From contig NZ_CP084874.1 of NCBI RefSeq assembly GCF_020526085.1, positions 2,170,001 to 2,234,000 on the forward strand: 64,000 nt of DNA, given 5' to 3'. A program made the position numbers and the translations under genes. Positions 37,681-45,783 of this stretch are shown here, piece after piece; position 1 is the stretch's first letter, and each line of letters starts with the position of its first letter. Under the pieces are notes generated by a model. The model worked only from the letters and a program-made list of their open reading frames with translations. It ran no database searches and had not been told where the DNA came from. The DNA is from Klebsiella africana (GTDB lineage: Bacteria; Pseudomonadota; Gammaproteobacteria; Enterobacterales; Enterobacteriaceae).

Positions 37681-38156
37681 CGCGGTGCCTCGGAGTGAAT
37701 TGGCTGGGGTAACCAGACGGTTGCTTCAACTTCAATCAATACCGTGGCGTCGGGCAGCATTTCGCTGACCTGCACCACGGTGGAAACGGGCGGCTGGTCG
37801 GGATAAAACAGCTTCCTGACCCGGCTGTAATAGGGAAAATGGTCAAGGTTGCGAAAGTACTGCACCAGCTTGATAACGTCGCTCATCTGCCCTCCCGCGG
37901 ACTCCACGGTGCGGCGGATGCTCTCCAGGACGTACCAGCTCTGGGCGAGGATCGGGCCCTGTTTCGCATCGGTTGAAAATTCGCCGGTCGCCCCCAGCAG
38001 CTCCCGCACCGGCTCAGGCACATCCTGAAAGCCGTTGACGACGGTGCCGGTCAGGGGATTGACCGGGATAATGCCGGAGAGAAAGATAAAATCGCCGGCT
38101 CTGCGCCAGGCGGCATACCGCGCCAGCGGCGCCCCCGCGCCTGCTTCAAGACTCAT
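37677..38156 (-). CDS. RidA/YjgF/YER057c family protein
   Basis: Encodes 159 residues. The fold is recognised from FIFLSGIIPVNPLTGTVVNGFQDVPEPVRELL, the QSWYVLESIRRTVESAGGQMSDVIKLVQYF helix and LPDATVLIEVEATVW near the end. The Arg of canonical enamine deaminases is not clearly conserved in the RTLIE position, so it may hydrolyse another unstable intermediate, as RutC does in pyrimidine breakdown. It overlaps the amidohydrolase gene upstream by 11 bases and the creatininase-type gene by four. Confidence 0.88.
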   Translation of the reverse strand: MSLEAGAGAPLARYAAWRRAGDFIFLSGIIPVNPLTGTVVNGFQDVPEPVRELLGATGEFSTDAKQGPILAQSWYVLESIRRTVESAGGQMSDVIKLVQYFRNLDHFPYYSRVRKLFYPDQPPVSTVVQVSEMLPDATVLIEVEATVWLPQPIHSEAPR

Positions 38157-39429
38157 GTGCCATCTCCTCTTGCCACACGCGCCGGTGGGTTAACCTGCCG
38201 TGGTTAACCACCAGACGGGCGGCGCTGTTTAAAGGCCAGGTAAAACGGTCGCTACCCGGGAAAATCACCACGCTGGCCGCCGCCCCGACGGCAAAGGGCG
38301 CTGTGTCTGCCGGCGAACCGGTTAACGCCGCGCGATCGCAGATCAGCCGCGACTGCCGGTCGAACAGGTCGCTGAGCTGAGCGCTGAACAGGCCGCAGGC
38401 CAGGGTGTCCAGCGGGTCATAGCTCCCCGCCGGACAGAAAGCGTCCTGTACGTTGTCGCAGCCAAGCAGGGTGGCCACGCCGGCGGCCTGCGCCTCGTGC
38501 AGCAGGGTGATCCCTCGCTGGCGCGGCGTGCGGCCGAACGTCGCATCCTGCAGCAGCAGGTTGGTCATCGGCAGGGCGATAAGAGTGACGCCGTGCGCCG
38601 CCAGCTGGCGCAGGATCGGCGCCGCCTGTTCGTCGCTGCCGGCGGCCAGCGCGCAGCCGTGGCTGCAGCAGATATGCCCGGGAAAAGGGTGGTGGGAGAG
38701 ATGGTCCGCCAGCCAGATCAGCCCCTGAGACACCTCGCGGAGCTCCTCATCGATATGCAAATCCAGATCCAGATCCCAGCGGGCCGCGCTATCCAGCAGG
38801 TTTGCCATGGCGGCGGCGTCCCAGTTGGAGGAGTGGATAAAGCCGCCCAGCAGGCAGCGCTCCCCGCTGTTGGCGACCGTTCGGGCAATGGCCCCGGCGT
38901 CCGCCGGATCGCGAAACAGGGTCAGCGGGACCAGCGCCACTCGCTCCAGGGTGATGCCGCCGGTATCGAGGCGAGCGATCTCCTGCCAGGCGTCGGGTGC
39001 GTCGGCGGTAAACCAGTCGATATGGCTGCGCAAATGGGTCACGCCATTCGCTGCCCCCCGGGCCAGCGCGGCGGACGCCCGACGTTGAATATCCGCCCTG
39101 GTCCAGTGCTGGCGATCCTCGTGCATGGCGTGGATCGCCGCCAGCAGCCCGGCCTGCGCCGGACGGCAGCGTTCAATGGTAAAGGTCTTGTCCAGATGGG
39201 CATGGGGTTCCACCAGGCCGGGGAGCGTCAGGGCCCCCGCCAGGTCCCACAGACCGGCAGCCGGCTGGTCGGTTGGGGTCAATGCGGCAATCCGGCCGTC
39301 GCGAAAGGCCAGGTCCGCCAGCAGCGGTTCGCCATTGGCCTGCGTCGGCCAGCCGTCGGGCAGCGCCCAGGCCGGGAGGCGGGCGCGGCTGATACCGGCG
39401 AGCGGCGCAGAAGAGGAGGGGAACGTCAT
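38146..39429 (-). CDS. cytosine-deaminase-like amidohydrolase
   Basis: Encodes 427 residues from the ATG at 39429, preceded by GAGGAG. Metal and substrate motifs of the CodA/AtzC group are in order: LVEPHAHLDKTFTIERC, LHIDEELREVSQGL, HICCSHGCAL and LGCDNVQDAFCPAGSYDPL, with the HxH, His-x-x-Glu, His and Asp residues expected. Members deaminate or dealkylate amino-substituted pyrimidines, triazines and related rings in the cytoplasm. It starts 11 bases after the reductase stop. Confidence 0.92.
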   Translation of the reverse strand: MTFPSSSAPLAGISRARLPAWALPDGWPTQANGEPLLADLAFRDGRIAALTPTDQPAAGLWDLAGALTLPGLVEPHAHLDKTFTIERCRPAQAGLLAAIHAMHEDRQHWTRADIQRRASAALARGAANGVTHLRSHIDWFTADAPDAWQEIARLDTGGITLERVALVPLTLFRDPADAGAIARTVANSGERCLLGGFIHSSNWDAAAMANLLDSAARWDLDLDLHIDEELREVSQGLIWLADHLSHHPFPGHICCSHGCALAAGSDEQAAPILRQLAAHGVTLIALPMTNLLLQDATFGRTPRQRGITLLHEAQAAGVATLLGCDNVQDAFCPAGSYDPLDTLACGLFSAQLSDLFDRQSRLICDRAALTGSPADTAPFAVGAAASVVIFPGSDRFTWPLNSAARLVVNHGRLTHRRVWQEEMAHES

Positions 39430-39440
39430 CGTCAGTCTCC

Positions 39441-40409
39441 TCACAGATCCAAAACCAGACCCGGGGATTTCGCCCGCGAACAGCAGAGCGTGATCTGGTC
39501 GTTGCCGGCTTTCTCTTCCGCCGTCAGCACGCTGTCCCGATGCTCGGGGATCCCGTCGAGGACTCCGGTAATACAGGATCCGCACATTCCCTGTTCGCAG
39601 GAGAGCATTACCTCCACGCCGGCGTGCTGTAATACCTGAGCAATGGTTTGATCCGCGGCGACCTGCAGGCGCTGGCCGCTGGAGGCCAGCTCAATATAAA
39701 ACGCATTTTTCGCCGCAGTATTATTTTCCGCCGCGGGAGTAAAACGCTCGAAGACGAATTGCGACGGCGACCAGCGATATTCCTCCATGACCGACTGCAG
39801 TCGCTGAATAAAACCCTCCGGGCCGCAGGCGACCACTGCGGTATCAGGATCGGGCGTGGTTAAGCATTCGGGGATCCGCTGGCGAAACGACGCACCTTCC
39901 TCGCTGCAGTGAATCACCACCGTGCCGCTCGCAGTCAGCTGGTTCAGGCGCGGGGAGAAGGCCGTCTGGCGCGAACTGGTGACATAATAATGCAGCTCCA
40001 GTGCCCCCTTTCTGGCGGCAATCGCTTCAGCCATCGCCAGCAACGGCGTGATGCCGATACCGCCGGCAAACAGCAGGTAGCGCCCGGCCTCCGGCAGGGG
40101 AAAATGGTTACGCGGCGGAGAAATGGCGAGCCGATCGCCGGCTTTGAGCTGCTGGTGCAAATAGCGTGAGCCGCCGGTGGAGGTGTCAGTCAGCCTGACG
40201 CAAATTTCATAAGTATTACTGTAGTCAGGCGTGCCGCACAGGGAATACTGCCGCAGGCCGACGCCGGGAATAATAATATCGATATGCGCCCCGGCGGAGT
40301 AGGCCGGTAATATTTCCCCGGCCGCCGCCTGCAATATTAATGATAGATTTCCCTGTCCGTTGGGGCGTATTTCCCCAACCGAGACCGAAATAAGATCGTG
40401 GCTGTGCAT
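39441..40409 (-). CDS. oxygenase reductase of the phthalate/vanillate type (FMN, NAD, 2Fe-2S)
   Basis: Encodes 322 residues from the ATG at 40409, preceded by GGAGAG. Domains run FMN-binding barrel (RQYSLCGTPDYSN near residue 60), NAD-binding (YLLFAGGIGITPLLAM near 112) and C-terminal plant-type ferredoxin with CEQGMCGSC and a later Cys in ITLCC. Such proteins feed electrons to a Rieske-type oxygenase, but no oxygenase alpha subunit is encoded in this window. It is the first gene of the leftward operon. Confidence 0.93.
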   Translation of the reverse strand: MHSHDLISVSVGEIRPNGQGNLSLILQAAAGEILPAYSAGAHIDIIIPGVGLRQYSLCGTPDYSNTYEICVRLTDTSTGGSRYLHQQLKAGDRLAISPPRNHFPLPEAGRYLLFAGGIGITPLLAMAEAIAARKGALELHYYVTSSRQTAFSPRLNQLTASGTVVIHCSEEGASFRQRIPECLTTPDPDTAVVACGPEGFIQRLQSVMEEYRWSPSQFVFERFTPAAENNTAAKNAFYIELASSGQRLQVAADQTIAQVLQHAGVEVMLSCEQGMCGSCITGVLDGIPEHRDSVLTAEEKAGNDQITLCCSRAKSPGLVLDL

Positions 40410-40512
40410 TACCGTTTTCTCTCCCTCACTCCGCTGTCTGCAGGGCGGCCAGGGGCGGCGAAGAGATAACTCCCCCTTCGCGGTGAACTGTCCGGCGTGC
40501 AAGAAAATGGGT

Positions 40513-40526
40513 GAAACGATCGTTTC
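40513..40526. promoter_or_regulatory. perfect 14-bp palindrome in the divergent control region
   Basis: GAAACGATCGTTTC is self-complementary over all 14 bases and lies between the leftward operon start (40409) and the LysR gene start (40618). The position suits an operator shared by both directions. Its shape is more like a LacI-family site than a classical LysR T-N11-A box, so the binding protein is uncertain. Confidence 0.5.
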
Positions 40527-40617
40527 TCCGCTATGAATGCTACGGTATTGTGATAAAACTGTTGCGTCCAGAGCTTTGATTCGCACAACCCGTTGCAAAA
40601 AAGAGAGCACCCAAACC

Positions 40618-41517
40618 ATGTTTGCCTTCTCCCGATTTCTGCTCTATTTCACCGAAGTGGCCCGTCAGGGGTCGTTTCGTAAAGCGTCAGAGGCGCTGCA
40701 TGTGTCGGCGTCTTCCATCGACCGGCAGATTTTGCGCGTGGAACAGGAGCTGGCGATGCCGCTCTTCGAGCGCCATCCCAGCGGGCTGCGGCTGACCGCC
40801 GCCGGGGAGCTGCTTCTGCATGCGGCCAATAACTGGAAAAAGGACTTTACCCGGGTCTGCGAGCAGCTGGATGACCTGCGCGGGTTGCGGCGGGGGCATG
40901 TGCGCATCGCCACCATCGATGCCATAAACCGGCATTTTTTTTCGACGATGCTTAAAGAGGTGCATAAACATTATCCCAACATCTCTTTCACATTGACCAC
41001 CATCAACAATATCCACATTCAGCAGGCGCTGATCTCCGGTGAGGCGGATTTCGGCATCATGCTCAATCCTCAGACCTCCCGCGAACTGCAGGTGCGGGCG
41101 TTTGCCGAGATGAATATGGGGATCGTGGTGCCGATCGGCCATCCGCTGGCCAGCCGCAGCGCGGTGCGCTTTAGTCAGTGCCTCGACTACCCCTTTATCC
41201 TGCCCTCCGCCCCGTTGATGATCAGCGAGCCGGTGGAGGCGCTGGTGAACATCAGCGGCAACGAGGTGAAGGAGGTGGCGGTGTCGAACAACATTCACAT
41301 GATCCGCACCCTGATCAAAGAGCAGATGGGCATCGGCATCCTGTGTCGGCTGGATATTCTCGATGAGATCGAGTCCGGCCAGCTGGCGTTTGTGCCGCTA
41401 ACCGATCCGCAGCTTAAGCCTTTCACCCTGGCGCTGTGCGTTTCGCCCGCCCGCCAGCTTTCCCTCGCCGCCTCGATGATGCTGAACCAGCTGGAGATGC
41501 TCTTCAGCCAGCTGTGA
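40618..41517 (+). CDS. LysR-type regulator of the heterocycle cluster
   Basis: Encodes 299 residues from the ATG at 40618, with AGAGAG upstream; the open frame extends further 5' without a ribosome site. The HTH region (GSFRKASEALHVSASSIDRQILRVEQELAMPLF) lies at about 20-55, and the effector domain from about 95. It sits between two divergent catabolic operons and probably controls both. A strong terminator follows, so the next operon needs its own promoter. Confidence 0.9.
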   Translation: MFAFSRFLLYFTEVARQGSFRKASEALHVSASSIDRQILRVEQELAMPLFERHPSGLRLTAAGELLLHAANNWKKDFTRVCEQLDDLRGLRRGHVRIATIDAINRHFFSTMLKEVHKHYPNISFTLTTINNIHIQQALISGEADFGIMLNPQTSRELQVRAFAEMNMGIVVPIGHPLASRSAVRFSQCLDYPFILPSAPLMISEPVEALVNISGNEVKEVAVSNNIHMIRTLIKEQMGIGILCRLDILDEIESGQLAFVPLTDPQLKPFTLALCVSPARQLSLAASMMLNQLEMLFSQL

Positions 41518-41549
41518 GATGTCGGGCAGGCACTAAAATCATTCATGTA

Positions 41550-41572
41550 CGCACCATAATGGTGCGTTTTTT
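41550..41572 (+). terminator. rho-independent terminator after the LysR gene
   Basis: CGCACC and GGTGCG form the stem around ATAAT, followed by six T. It lies 33 bases after the LysR stop and separates it from the SBP-deaminase-oxygenase operon. Confidence 0.88.
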
Positions 41573-41651
41573 GTGTGTATGAATCAAAGGTTGCATGCCC
41601 AAGGACGGCGGCGCAGGCGATTTCTCGCGGTAGTTCGCAGGCGTTTAAATC

Positions 41652-41667
41652 TGGCATTGTTTTTGTA
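41652..41667 (+). promoter_or_regulatory. candidate sigma-54 promoter
   Basis: TGGCAT-N5-TTGTA matches the sigma-54 consensus TGGCAC-N5-TTGCA, with GG and the -12 dinucleotide exactly ten bases apart but GT instead of GC at -12. It would start transcription about 135 bases before the binding-protein gene. Nitrogen control would suit an N-heterocycle pathway. No activator site was identified. Confidence 0.3.
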
Positions 41668-41812
41668 TAGCTGAATGTGAGTAGAAGCGGTCAGTACGGG
41701 TTATCCATACGGGACATTGCTCAGTCACCATGTCGCGGTTCAATGTTGACCGGGATGGGAGGCTGAGCCGTGGTTTGCTCGCCCCTCTCCCGGCATGAAG
41801 AGGAGAGGGATA

Positions 41813-42802
41813 ATGAAAAGTCGTGCACGCCTTCCCCGGGGCTTTCGCTGGCTGGGCCTGATGGCCATCGGCGGTGTCTCGCTGGCCGTTCAGGCCGAGG
41901 AGAAAATCGTTCTGCTGACCTCCTGGTACGCCCAGGCGGAGCAGGGGGGTTATTATCAGGCTCAGGCCACTGGGCTGTACAAAAAATACGGTCTCGACGT
42001 CGAGATCCGCTCCGGTGGTCCCCAGGTCAACGGCATGCAGTTGCTGTTGTCAAAGCGGGCCGATGTGATCATCGGCTACGATCTGCAGCTGATGGAAGGC
42101 ATTCAGCGCGGTTTCCAGGCAAAAGCCATTGCCGCGCCCTTTCAGTACGATCCCCAGGGGCTGCTGACCCATGCCGATGTCACCTCCCTGCAGGGGCTGA
42201 AAGACAAAACCCTGCTGGTCTCCAGCTCCGGCCAGGCGACGTGGTGGCCGTGGCTGAAGGCGCAATACCAGCTGAGCGACGCGCAGGTTCGCCCCTATAC
42301 CTTCAATATTCAACCCTTTGTCGTCGATGACGCTGTCGCCCAGCAGGCCTATGTCAGCTCCGAGGTGTTTCAGGTGCAGAAGGCCGGGGTGAAGGCGAAC
42401 TTCTTCCTCTTTTCTGAACACGGCTATCCCCCGTACGGCGGCATCCTTATCGCCCGCCCGGACACCATCGCCGAGCGTAAAGCGGCGATGGCGAAGTTTG
42501 TCCGCGCCTCAATGGAGGGCTGGGTGAGCTACCTCAACAATCCGGCGCCGGGCAATGCGTTGATTAAGCAGGACAACCCGAAAATGACCGACGATCTGCT
42601 CGCCTGGGGCGTGACCCAGATCCGTGAGCATCACCTGATCGACGGCGGGGATGCCACCAGCCAGGGCTGGGGGACGATGACCGACGCGCGCTGGCAGAAG
42701 ACCCGCGACTTTATGGTCAACGCCGGTCTGCTGGCGGCGACCACCGACTGGAAACAGGCCTACACCACCGAATTTGTGCAGGCCATGCAGGTTAAACCCT
42801 GA
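41813..42802 (+). CDS. second NMT1/THI5-family substrate-binding protein
   Basis: Encodes 329 residues from the ATG at 41813, chosen for the GGAGAGG site upstream. A signal peptide of about 28 residues ends AVQAEE. The mature start IVLLTSWYAQAEQGGYYQAQATGLYKKYGLDVEIRSGG closely parallels the binding protein at 35816-36799, including the later GYPPYG and ASMEGW segments. No permease or ATPase accompanies it, so it probably uses the transporter of the leftward operon with a different or additional ligand. Confidence 0.9.
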   Translation: MKSRARLPRGFRWLGLMAIGGVSLAVQAEEKIVLLTSWYAQAEQGGYYQAQATGLYKKYGLDVEIRSGGPQVNGMQLLLSKRADVIIGYDLQLMEGIQRGFQAKAIAAPFQYDPQGLLTHADVTSLQGLKDKTLLVSSSGQATWWPWLKAQYQLSDAQVRPYTFNIQPFVVDDAVAQQAYVSSEVFQVQKAGVKANFFLFSEHGYPPYGGILIARPDTIAERKAAMAKFVRASMEGWVSYLNNPAPGNALIKQDNPKMTDDLLAWGVTQIREHHLIDGGDATSQGWGTMTDARWQKTRDFMVNAGLLAATTDWKQAYTTEFVQAMQVKP

Positions 42803-42813
42803 GGAGCGACGCC

Positions 42814-44232
42814 ATGTCATTAATTATTAAAAATGCCCATGCCATCCTCAGCGGTCTGCCGGGGGAGGCGGCGCGGCTGGCCGGGCCGGATATTCGCATC
42901 CGCGACGGCAAGATTGCCGCTATCGGCAGCCTGACCCCGCTGCCGGAAGAGCGACAGATCGATGCCCGCGACTGCGTGATCTATCCGGCATGGGTGAACA
43001 CGCACCACCATCTTTTTCAGTCGCTGCTGAAGGGCGAGCCGCAGGGGCTAAACCAGAGCCTGACGGCCTGGCTGAGCGCCACGCCGTACCGCTTTCGCGC
43101 GGCCTTCGATGAGCACACTTTTCGTCTGGCGGTGCGCATTGGTCTGGTGGAGCTTCTGCGCTCGGGCTGCGCCAGCGTGGCGGATCACAACTACCTGTAC
43201 TGGCCGGATATGCCCTTCGATACCTCGGAGATTGTCTTCAGCGAAGGGGAAGCGCTGGGGATGCGCATCGTTCTGTGCCGGGGTGGGGCGACTCAGGGAC
43301 GGGCGGTGGAACAGGATCTGCCGGTGGCGCTGCGTCCGGAAACCTTCGACGGCTATATGGCAGATATCGAACGGTTGGTCAGTCGCTATCACGACCCCCG
43401 GCCCGATTCTCTGCGCCGGGTGGTGATGGCGCCCACTACCGTCCTGCACTCCGCGCCGGGCGCCCAGCTGCGGGAGATGGCGAAGCTGGCCCGCCAGCTG
43501 GGGATCCGGTTGCACAGCCATTTATCGGAAACCGTCGATTATCTCGATGCCGCGCGGCAGAAATTCGCCATGACGCCGGTGCAGTTCTGCGCGGAGCACG
43601 ACTGGCTGGGAAATGACGTGTGGTTTGCCCATCTGGTGAAGCTGCTGCCGGAGGAGATTACCCTGTTGGGCCGCACCGGAACTGGCATCGCCCATTGTCC
43701 GCAAAGCAACGGTCGGCTGGGCAGCGGCATCGCCGATCTGCTGGCGCTGGAGCAGGCCGGGGTCCCGGTCTCGCTGGGGGTGGACGGCGCTGCCTCGAAT
43801 GAAGCGGCGGATATGCAAAGCGAAGCCCATGCCGCATGGCTGCTGCAGCGCGCGCGCAAAGGGATGCTGGCGCAGCCGCGCTACGCCGGGGGCACCTTCG
43901 AGGGCGGGGCCGATGCGGCCACCGTGGAGGATGTGGTGCGCTGGGGCAGCGCCGGCGGGGCGCAGATCCTTGGCTTAGCGCAGAGCGGCACCCTGCAGGT
44001 CGGCATGCAGGCGGACCTCGCCATTTACCGGCTGGACGATCCGCGCTACTTCGGCCTGCACGATATGGCCATTGGGCCGGTGGCCTGCGGCGGGCGTGCC
44101 GCGCTGAAGGCGCTGCTGCTCAATGGCCGGCCCATCGTGGAAGATGACGCCATTCCCGGTCTCGACCTTGACGCGATGCGCCACGACGCGCTGGCGGCCG
44201 TCCGTACCCTCCAACAGCGCGCCGCTGTTTAA
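42814..44232 (+). CDS. 8-oxoguanine-deaminase-like amidohydrolase
   Basis: Encodes 472 residues with GAGGAG before the ATG. Motifs in order: VNTHHHLFQSLLKG near residue 62, LHSHLSETVDYLD near 232, IAHCPQSNGRLGSGI near 290 and SLGVDGAASNEAAD near 318. This set is typical of the 8-oxoguanine, isoxanthopterin and hydroxy-triazine deaminase branch of the amidohydrolases. It would remove an amino group from a fused or single N-heterocycle. It lies 11 bases after the binding-protein gene. Confidence 0.92.
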   Translation: MSLIIKNAHAILSGLPGEAARLAGPDIRIRDGKIAAIGSLTPLPEERQIDARDCVIYPAWVNTHHHLFQSLLKGEPQGLNQSLTAWLSATPYRFRAAFDEHTFRLAVRIGLVELLRSGCASVADHNYLYWPDMPFDTSEIVFSEGEALGMRIVLCRGGATQGRAVEQDLPVALRPETFDGYMADIERLVSRYHDPRPDSLRRVVMAPTTVLHSAPGAQLREMAKLARQLGIRLHSHLSETVDYLDAARQKFAMTPVQFCAEHDWLGNDVWFAHLVKLLPEEITLLGRTGTGIAHCPQSNGRLGSGIADLLALEQAGVPVSLGVDGAASNEAADMQSEAHAAWLLQRARKGMLAQPRYAGGTFEGGADAATVEDVVRWGSAGGAQILGLAQSGTLQVGMQADLAIYRLDDPRYFGLHDMAIGPVACGGRAALKALLLNGRPIVEDDAIPGLDLDAMRHDALAAVRTLQQRAAV

Positions 44233-44252
44233 CTGATAACAGGATAATGACG

Positions 44253-45242
44253 ATGACCTCAACCAACCAGAATCAACGCTATACCTTACAGGAACTGGAA
44301 AAAGAGGCGCTGATGGGCGCCCAGGGTGAAGAGACCTTCGCCCGCGAAGTGCGCTGTATCGACCTGTCGAACTTTGCCGAAAGAAAAAATGACATTGCTG
44401 AGCAACTGTGGGAGGCGGCGGTGGAGATCGGCTTCTTCCAGGTCAGCCACCACGGTATTCCGCTGGCGGATATCCGCCAGGCGTTCAGCATGACCGAGGC
44501 GTTTTTCGACCTGCCCGACGAGGTGAAGCGCCAGTATCCGCTGGCCGGCAACGCCGGCTGGGAAAGCAAAGCGCAGGTTCGGCCTTCGACCCGCACGCCG
44601 GATCAAAAAGAGTCGTATCAGATAACCCGGCCGCTGATGGCCGGGCGCTGGCCCAGCGATCGGGAGTTGCCAGCATTTCAGCAGACGATGCTTGGGTTTG
44701 AATCGCAGTGCTGGCAGCTGGGGATGAAGATCCTCTCCTGCTTTGCTTTAAAGCTCGGTTTTCCGGAATCGTTTTTCACCACCGCGCACGATCCGCAGCG
44801 TGATACCTACCAGAGCACCTTGCGCATGCTGCATTACTATGCGACCGGGCAGTCGCAGCAGGGAATGTGGCGGGCCGGCGCGCACACCGATTTTGACTGT
44901 CTGACGCTGCTGTTCCAGCGTCCCGGCCAGGGCGGCCTGCAGGTCTGCCCGGGCAAGGACCGCGAAAGCCAGCAGTGGACCAGTATTGAGCCGCGGGAAG
45001 AGGTGATCACTTGCAATATCGGCGATATGCTGATGCGCTGGAGCGACGACCAGCTGCCGTCTAACTTCCATCGGGTGAGAAACCCGCTGCCCCACGAATA
45101 TCAAGGGCCGCGCTACAGCCTGGCGTTTTTCTGCCAGGCCAATAAAGATGTCGAGATCCTCGGGCCGCAGAAGAAGTACCCGCCCATCAGCGCTGAGGAT
45201 TATCTGCAGCAGCGGATCCAGGCCAATTTCGCCAAAGGGTAG
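44253..45242 (+). CDS. isopenicillin-N-synthase-family 2-oxoglutarate/Fe(II) oxygenase
   Basis: Encodes 329 residues if the ATG at 44253 is used (AGGA is eight bases upstream); the in-frame ATG at 44247 is too close to that site. The N-terminal DIOX_N region reads VEIGFFQVSHHGIPLADIRQAF, the iron ligands are in HTDFD and NFHRVRN, and the co-substrate Arg in RYSLAFF. It probably hydroxylates a catabolic intermediate using iron and 2-oxoglutarate. It is last in the three-gene rightward operon. Confidence 0.9.
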   Translation: MTSTNQNQRYTLQELEKEALMGAQGEETFAREVRCIDLSNFAERKNDIAEQLWEAAVEIGFFQVSHHGIPLADIRQAFSMTEAFFDLPDEVKRQYPLAGNAGWESKAQVRPSTRTPDQKESYQITRPLMAGRWPSDRELPAFQQTMLGFESQCWQLGMKILSCFALKLGFPESFFTTAHDPQRDTYQSTLRMLHYYATGQSQQGMWRAGAHTDFDCLTLLFQRPGQGGLQVCPGKDRESQQWTSIEPREEVITCNIGDMLMRWSDDQLPSNFHRVRNPLPHEYQGPRYSLAFFCQANKDVEILGPQKKYPPISAEDYLQQRIQANFAKG

Positions 45243-45783
45243 GATGCTCCCTTGCGTGGTATTCCTGCCGCCGGCTTTCGCTGACGCGGCGGCAGGATCG
45301 CCGGCGCTGAGCTTTTCAGCTACCGTGTTAAGTTTCCTGGTGTCGTTGAAATAACTGAAGAATATCCCCTAAGCGTCAGCAGCAAGCTGCCTCCGCTAAG
45401 ACCCCGGTAATCAGGTCCTTTACGTCGTAAACGCCGTAAAGCCAGCGCACCGGGGGTAAAGGGATTACCTTAACTTCTTATTGCTGTTAGTGGGTTAAGG
45501 CTAATCAGGGCAGGGGGGCAGAATTTATAGCTCGGTAACCGGCTACACCGGGCTTTCGGCGCCATTTGACTCCATAGACACATGTAACCTCATCTGGCAC
45601 CCTCATACCGCTGACGCGGTATTCAGAAGCTTCCCGATGCTGTAGGTTTTAACGTCTGCTTTGTGCCAGAAGCGGACGTTTCAGAAGCCAGCTGTTTTTA
45701 ATAGCTGTGTATTATCGAACCGGATACTTATGTTTTTTAACAACCCCTCTCCGGCCCAGACGATAGCCCCCTAATTTTGCGGT
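45243..45783. other. 541-bp region without a supported gene
   Basis: It begins with a Pro/Ala-coding-like GC-rich tail and becomes AT-richer to the right. A hairpin GTCTGCTT/AAGCGGAC with one mismatch is centred near 45667. No terminator with a clear T run was found after the oxygenase gene. The composition shift suggests a junction between two acquired segments. Confidence 0.4.

Noticed and set aside
45400..45500. Segment resembling part of a structured RNA
   Set aside because: No consistent stem-loop pattern or known RNA signature could be built by eye.
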